64,000 nt of DNA from Botryosphaeria dothidea (taxonomy: Eukaryota > Ascomycota > Dothideomycetes > Botryosphaeriales > Botryosphaeriaceae), in NCBI GenBank assembly GCA_011503125.2, contig WWBZ02000001.1, positions 5,828,001-5,892,000 on the forward strand, written 5' to 3'. Below, in pieces: positions 58,222-64,000 of the stretch. Every line of letters begins with the position of its first letter. Positions within the stretch are counted from its first letter, which is position 1. Made by a program: the position numbers and the translations under genes. The notes below the pieces were generated by a model that was not told where the DNA came from, made no database searches, and saw only the letters and a program-made list of their open reading frames with translations.

Positions 58222-59216
58222 ATGATCCAACAGTGCTGCGCCGCAGGCGAGATTCACACCGGCACTCCTACCGGTAGGGTCGACAAAGTCCACGGTCTGG
58301 ACTGCTACATCGCGACCCCACCTACGGGCACAACGCCGCAAGGCGTCATCGTGATCCTCCCCGACATCTTCGGTTGGAGACTGGTCAACACACGCATCCT
58401 CGCCGACGCATACGCCTCCAAGGGGAACTATCTCGTCTTCCTCCCCGAGTTGCAGGATGGTGAGTTCTTCCAAGCTCTTCCCGCAGATGACCTACTCGGC
58501 ATTGCCCTGCCCATCCAACCATCAACCCAAGCCCCGCTGCAGCCATCTCGATGAAACGATTCTGATCAGTCAATCACAGGCATGGCCTTCGACCCCTCCC
58601 TTCTCACCTCCCTCGAAAACCTCGAAACCGCCGGCCTCTACGCCGCCCTCACGCGCGCCTACCACTTCGCCCGCATCGCATGCCGGTACCTCCCTTTCGC
58701 GCGCGTTAATACCGACGACGTTGTGCGCTCGCGTCTCTACCCTTCGTCGCCGCGCTCCGCCAAAATGAAGGCCGGAGTCTGCCCTTCGGCGCCGCCGGCT
58801 TCTGCTGGGGCGGGTACTGGTGTTTCCAACTTGCTTCCGATCCCGAGGGCGTGGACGTCGATGGAAAGAGGTTACCGCTCGTGGATGCGGTGTATACGGC
58901 GCATCCGTCGAATATGCGCGTGCCGGGAGATGTTGAGGCGGTGAGCCTGCCGATGAGCGTGGCGGCGGGGGAGATTGATGCAAGGTTTCCGAAGGACAAG
59001 GTTGAAGTCACGAGGGAGATCTTGGAGAGGAAGACGAGGGAGGAAGGGAAGAAGCATGAGATGGTGTGGTATGAGGGATGTCATTATGGGTGGGCGGTAA
59101 GGGGGGAGAAGGATGATCTCGTGGAAGGGAGGAAGGGCCTTGAGGCTGAGGAATAGGCGTTGAGGTGGTTTGGGGCGAGGTTTGCGGATGTGAGAGCCAA
59201 GAATGTGGCTGCATAG
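58222..59216 (+). pseudogene. decayed dienelactone hydrolase family gene
   Basis: Alpha/beta hydrolase of the dienelactone hydrolase family, recently disabled. Exon 1 is 58222-58459 (CCAAGEIHTGTPTGRVDKVH; VIVILPDIFGWRLVNTRILA), then a 120-bp intron, and exon 2 from 58580 (GMAFDPSLLTSLENLE). At 58741-58744 the frame shifts by one base: RLYP continues in the next frame as FVAALRQNEGRSLPFGAAG, then FCWGGYW with the nucleophile Cys. The catalytic-His region YEGCHYGWAVRG is in that frame. A TAG at 59154-59156 follows EAEE where the family has Gln; the frame stays open afterwards (ALRWFGARFADVRAKNVAA) to a TAG at 59214. One deletion plus one C-to-T change would restore the gene, so inactivation is young or the shift is a sequencing error. 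Confidence 0.8.
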
Positions 59217-60019
59217 GAAGGAATGTGATCTGGGAACATTTCTTTACGAAGTTCTGCCAGGCTTTTTCGATCAGGAATATATGGATACTCGATCTGGGAA
59301 TCACTGTTCAAAGGCCCAGGCAACGATATCGCCCACGGCTATCCATCGGCACTTCCCGATGCACAGCGTACATCTATCTTGTCACCACTAACCGTGTAAT
59401 ATTGAATAGGATTTTGGGCTGCATCCTTGCCTCGCTGTCGGCATCCCATTAGCTGCAAGCCCCTGCTAGCACGCGTGCTGCATCTCACTATCTGCGTGGG
59501 ATGGCCGGCCCCCCCATTGTGTCTAGCAATCCTTCAGTCCGGTTGAATCATGATGGAATGCATGGACTGTAGTAGAGGCCATGGGCCTGGAATGACTCCT
59601 CCTTTGTTCTCTTTGTTCACTCATATCTCCAAGACCATTGGCAGATTAGCTCCAATAGCTCGCTTAACGAGCAGAGCTTGGCAGTTGGGTATATCAACCC
59701 CTGCCAACTCTCTCTTCAATCGATAATCCTTTCGCACCATATCCATCAAATCAATATAAACAGCTGTCCCAGCCTTCTACTCGAAATGGAGCTGATCCTT
59801 ATCGTTGAGAACATGCACCGGGTAGCATAGCTGCTCTCCTTTAACTTTGTGAATCATGCTGTAGTTCTTCTCTTTGCAGCCACTCTGCACGGTTCCTGTG
59901 AGTTTAACGATCAACTGCTTTCTTTATGCACTTGGAGCCTTGCCGCACTTTGTTCCCACACGCGCAACCAGGAGAGGTCGAGCACAAGCTAGTCGAAGCT
60001 CGGTAAGCGGATGTCCCGG
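59217..60019. other. intergenic, no gene recognised
   Basis: About 800 bp between two decayed genes. It may hold unrecognised 5' remains of the kelch gene. No clear frame. Confidence 0.4.
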
Positions 60020-61691
60020 CCAATTCTAATTTCATCCGACGTGCTAATCAGGGCTCTATCGTTTTGGGCAATCGACTCTACGTTGATGGAGGAGAACTGT
60101 CTCAATTCGTGAACAAACAAAAAGACTCAGCCATCTCGTGAAAATAACCTTACTATCTACATCGACCTATCTTCCTCCTGGACAAATTCAAGCGTACAGA
60201 TCAATACCATCGACGAAGGCGATGCCCCTGTATTCAAGTATCCGGGCTTATGGGCGGAGGGCAATGATACCATTTATTTGTTCAGCGGTCAATTGTCTAC
60301 TTTTAACAAAAGGAAAACCCCTGACATCGCGCTCTGGAAATTCACCGCAACTGCCTCCAGAGGAACGTGGGAACGACAAGAGCCCTCCGAGCCACGAGTT
60401 TTCAATCAATTCACACGTCTTTCCCAAGCTCTCATCGCGGGGAGTCCGGACACTGGATACGCTCTTGGAGGCCATACCGACGAATTTACGGACCCTAAAT
60501 TAGACAAAACTCTGGACATACCTGTGCCCGGTCTTATTTCTTTCAATTTTTCAGATCAAAGTTGAAACAATTTTTCGGCCACTGAATACACGACGTACGG
60601 AACTGCGGTATCAGGACAGATAATTCACGTGCCGATATGCGGAGACAACGGCCTGCTGCTGGTGTTTGGAGGGTTTAGAACAACCCTGATGGAGTACGAT
60701 CAGAACAGCGCTCAACTTGAACTCAGTAATGTTACCATCTTTGATCCTGCAACAGGACGCTGGCATTCGCAGACCACGACCGGGGATACACCACCAGCGA
60801 GGGAGCTGTTTTGCGCAGTAGGCCAAAGGGCAACAACAACACATATGAAATGCAAGCATCCTGGTTGAGACTGCCCGAGTTATACGCACAGCTGACAAAT
60901 GCCAGATTCGTCATGGGCGGCTGGGACAACTCCCGCCGTAAGACGCTGGACGATATGTACATTCTTTCTCTTCCCGGATTCCATTGGTTCAAGGTAGCTG
61001 CGACATCTGGTTCGGGACGCGCATAAAACAGCTGCAACGTCATCAGAAATCGCCAAATGCTTGTCCTTGGTGGTGTCGACTATGAATGTCCCGCTTGCTG
61101 GTATGTTTGGTAGTAATTTTCCCCTTCCTCAATCTGCACGATACCTTTCTATCTTTCTTGCTCTATCTGGAATTAAGAAACAGGGATAACTCAGACCCAT
61201 GGGAACAGGGCTGGGTATATTCGATATGACACAGTTGCAATGGACAAACGGATATGACGCGGAAGCAGCGACATACCAAACTCCGCAGGTAGTGTCGAAA
61301 TGGTTCAGCCAAAAGTAGGTATTATCAAGCTTAAGAGGCATAATGAGAACGGGACTGATCGTTTCTGGGCAGCTCGAACTCCGTTAGCTGGAGAGATGAT
61401 GAAGTCCGAGCACTATTCTCCACTTCAAGCGAAAGCTCAACGTCCAACAGCACTGGCTCGGGATCAGCCGACAGCTCAAATAGCACCACCAACCATACAG
61501 ACGCCATAGCCGGCGGCGTTGTTGGCGGGGTCGTTGGACTCGTCTTTATTGCCAGGCTCGTGTGGTTGCTACATCGTCGGCAAAGCAAGAGAAAAGTAAG
61601 GGCGGATGCGGACTTGCAGATGTTGTCAAGAGATTACCGACACTACCAACTAGCTCCAAATGATGTGCAAACAGGCAGAGATGGACGGTAG
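60020..61691 (+). pseudogene. decayed kelch-repeat membrane protein gene
   Basis: Remains of a secreted kelch/galactose-oxidase-like beta-propeller protein with a C-terminal membrane helix. Recognisable in order: FIRRANQGSIVLGNRLYVDG, TIYIDLSSSWTNSSVQINTI, FKYPGLWAEGNDTIYLFSGQ, GYALGGHTDEFTD, then TGA at 60563-60565 where Trp is expected (before NNFSATEY), GDNGLLLVFGGFRTTL, LSNVTIFDPATGRWHSQTTT, a frameshift near 60830, ARFVMGGWDNSRRKTLDDMY, TAA at 61024-61026, then SCNVIRNRQMLVLGGVDYE. The far end has a Ser/Thr-rich stalk and AIAGGVVGGVVGLVFIARL, a membrane helix, followed by a basic tail ending GRDGR. Several frame shifts and stops make it non-coding. Confidence 0.78.
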
Positions 61692-62094
61692 ATGGGCAGC
61701 AGATTGTATCAGAACTCTCGCCCAGCAAGCCGTATGAACTTCCAGCCGGCAATGAGTTTTACGAGCTTCCGAGTACAAGGCGAGAATAAGCGCTTTGGCG
61801 TAGCGGAAGTTGGAGTACAAGAGCGAGTCCACCACTGAGAGACTCCTGATATTATCATGGTTCTTTGCCTGAGCCTGTTCCGGAAAGGGTACGAGTTGCG
61901 GTATCTGGTTGTTGTTTCACCGAAAGATAAGACCAGGAATTGATTTCTGCTTACATCATCACGCCACCTCGCCGGAGCCAATTCCTTTGTTCTGTTGATT
62001 CGCCACCAGACGGAGAACACGTCCTCCTCCCCTCCCGAGGCTTTCCCTGCAGCTCCCAAGCCTCCCAAAGGCCCGCATCCACGTCCGGTAAACA
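61692..62094. other. intergenic, promoter of the Zn2Cys6 gene
   Basis: About 400 bp between the kelch remnant and the transcription factor start. No site assigned. Confidence 0.4.
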
Positions 62095-64000
62095 ATGTCG
62101 TCCCGTCGCCCGTTATTACCTATGGCACCTGCGCCGCCTGATGCACGACCGGGCAAGCTGCCTCTGCCTCCGCCTCCGCCTAGCTTACCCCAACAGAATG
62201 CCCGCCGCGCCCTGACTCATGTTGCCTGCTCCACCTGCCGAAAGAGGAAAATAAAGGTACGCTGGCCAAGCGTCTACGGAACTTCATTCATGACTCTCAA
62301 TACAGTGTGATGGTGGACGTCCGGCTTGTGGTGCTTGCACATCCGGTGGGAAGGAATGCCTGTACGACGCTGAGAAGGGTGAAACCCGGACTGCTGCCCT
62401 TAAAAACCGGAACATTGCTCTTCAGCGTCATCTCGATTCCGCCACGCAAGCCCTCCGCATGCTTCAGGCCACCCCGGACCCAGAAGCCGACTACCTCTAC
62501 CAACGTTTGCGTTTGGCTACTGACCTTCCAGCTTTTCTGTCTACCTTGGATCCCTCATTGCCCGTCGAACCACCAGAAATACCAAGGGCCCAGACTCAGC
62601 TTGCATGGATTGACGTCTCAGGCGTGCTCCGCTACATTCGTGACAACATCGAGAGCATCCGCTATGCCTTCACTGTATTTACAGAGCGCACTGCCATGCT
62701 GTTCCATGTTTACACCGAAGACGACGCCGCCCAAACACTAGCCCACGCCTGTCAGTCGGCTCTCCTCGACCTTCCAACACCCATGCTCTGCGAAATGTGT
62801 AGCATTGTTGCCATAGTATCACATTTCAATCGCTACCAGATTCCGCCCAATATCAGTGATCTGATGTACAGTGTCGCCAAACACCTCCTTGATGATCTAA
62901 TCACACACAGTCCCATTCGGGCAATCAAAGCTTGTACTCTCCTGGCGTTTTGTAACATAGTCACCAAAGCCACCGTCGGGCTGACTTATGTGGGTCTGTT
63001 ATGCCCGGAAAGCTCAATCACTTAGATCTCGACTGACTTCGGCATAGACATAGGACTTGGAATTGCTCGCAACCTTGGGTTGTACGGCCAGGAACGCCCG
63101 CATACCATCGATGTCGAGAGCTGGTACGACGCAAAGAAAGTTTGGCGTTCATTAGTCCTTTGCAAAGGTTGGCTGCAGGCGACCCTTGGATACCTCACTG
63201 ACGAGAGTGCTTACCCAACCTGTGACATCTCCTTTGAAGCGTGTGGTGTCTGGAATTCTCAGGAGTTTTTCCGCACAGAGTTCACCAAGATAGCGATATT
63301 GAAAGGGAAGATTCTCGGTACCGCGGCGCACCCTTATTTACTCCAGGAGACCATCGACGGCATCAGATCAGACCTACGCTCCTGGTACACCGCATTACCA
63401 CCTCAGTGGAATCTCTCTCAAAACCTTTCGAATATCAATGACCGGGGACTACGCATCACCACGTCCTACTTGCATCTACTCCATCTTGGAGCCATGATGC
63501 TTTTACATCGACGTGTTGTCCACAGCTACATCCAATTACAGAAGCGAGAGCCTGGACGCGCGTTCGAAATGATTGCAGGAGCGGCGGAAGCTGTGACAGA
63601 AGGAATCACTGCTGCCAGACTCTCAGCCCGCCTCTTATCTATCGTTCACGACGAAGGAGGCATTACTCGACACTGCTGGATCTGTATCTTCCAAGCATAT
63701 ATGTCGTGCTGCACCATGTTATACACCAGCTTCCACAGGCGCCTCCAGAGAGCCGATCCGGGACTGGAATCAGTCGATGACATTCAACTTTCCGAGCAGG
63801 CGTTTACCGTTCTGACCATGTGCGCAGAGCTCGACCCTGGCGCTGTCAAGCTAAGGGGCACCCTTCTGCCCTATGTTTCAATGCTCAAGGACACGGTCCA
63901 GAATTACGCCGGTGATTCCGGCAGCGCAGGATATGCGTCTGGTTTCATTGCTCCCCAACCAACGCCGTCGTTACCTCCACCACTCGCAGTATCATCTGAG
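62095..64000 (+). CDS. Zn2Cys6 transcription factor, cut by the window end
   Basis: Fungal binuclear zinc-cluster regulator. Three exons visible: 62095-62256, 62306-62993 and 63048 to the window edge, 600 codons so far. The zinc cluster is complete: Cys45, Cys48, Cys55, Cys62, Cys65 and Cys72 (C-x2-C-x6-C-x6-C-x2-C-x6-C), split by the first intron between Cys48 and Cys55. A basic linker and short coiled coil follow (LKNRNIALQRHLDSATQALR). Then a fungal-specific transcription factor middle domain starts near residue 150, with IGLGIARNLGLYGQE and VWRSLVLCKGWLQATLG. The N-terminus is Pro-rich (LPLPPPPPSLPQQ). The visible end (QPTPSLPPPLAVSS) looks like a disordered tail, so little is missing. 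The target is unknown. Confidence 0.9.

Overview
The window is nuclear DNA from a filamentous ascomycete (Pezizomycotina). Nearly every gene is split by short introns of about 49-90 bp with GTRNGT donors, CTNAY branch sites and YAG acceptors. Housekeeping genes are eukaryotic, there are several HET (heterokaryon incompatibility) genes, and there is no operon structure. A dothideomycete is my guess from general feel only. Exon joins below were worked out by hand so that reading frame and family conservation both hold. Introns are given only where each junction kept the frame.

Layout. 0.4-4 kb: secreted GMC oxidoreductase and a small secreted protein of unknown function. 4-6.6 kb: gene-poor, with one possible 2EXR-type remnant. 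6.6-8.8 kb: DUF1996 plus WSC membrane protein. 10-12 kb: divergent V-ATPase c' and SNU13. 12.5-14.6 kb: intact HET gene. 15.1-18.9 kb: Argonaute with two CCHC zinc knuckles at its N-terminus. 20-23.7 kb: divergent SGF29 (SAGA reader) and mannose-6-phosphate isomerase. 25.7-30 kb: ARF1, a GT8 glycosyltransferase and a mitochondrial carrier. 30.5-33.5 kb: decayed HET gene and a cytochrome P450. 34.6-37.7 kb: divergent sulfide:quinone oxidoreductase and ETHE1-like persulfide dioxygenase, two consecutive steps of mitochondrial sulfide oxidation. 38-42.3 kb: a decayed second Argonaute and another decayed HET gene. 43.4-52.9 kb: dense housekeeping block (coiled-coil protein, Fta4-like kinetochore protein, TOM22, TOM40, a 6-phosphofructo-2-kinase with a dead phosphatase site, a TXNDC17-like thioredoxin). 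53-57 kb: multi-pass membrane protein and free methionine-(R)-sulfoxide reductase. 58-61.7 kb: decayed dienelactone hydrolase and decayed kelch protein. 62.1-64 kb: Zn2Cys6 transcription factor running off the end.

Most striking: (1) an Argonaute fused to two zinc knuckles, with a degenerate relative about 19 kb away that keeps a trace of a knuckle but has lost the MID region; (2) a head-to-head sulfide-oxidation gene pair; (3) TOM22 and TOM40 as convergent neighbours; (4) five decayed genes within 31 kb, whose premature stops can all be read as C:G to T:A changes.
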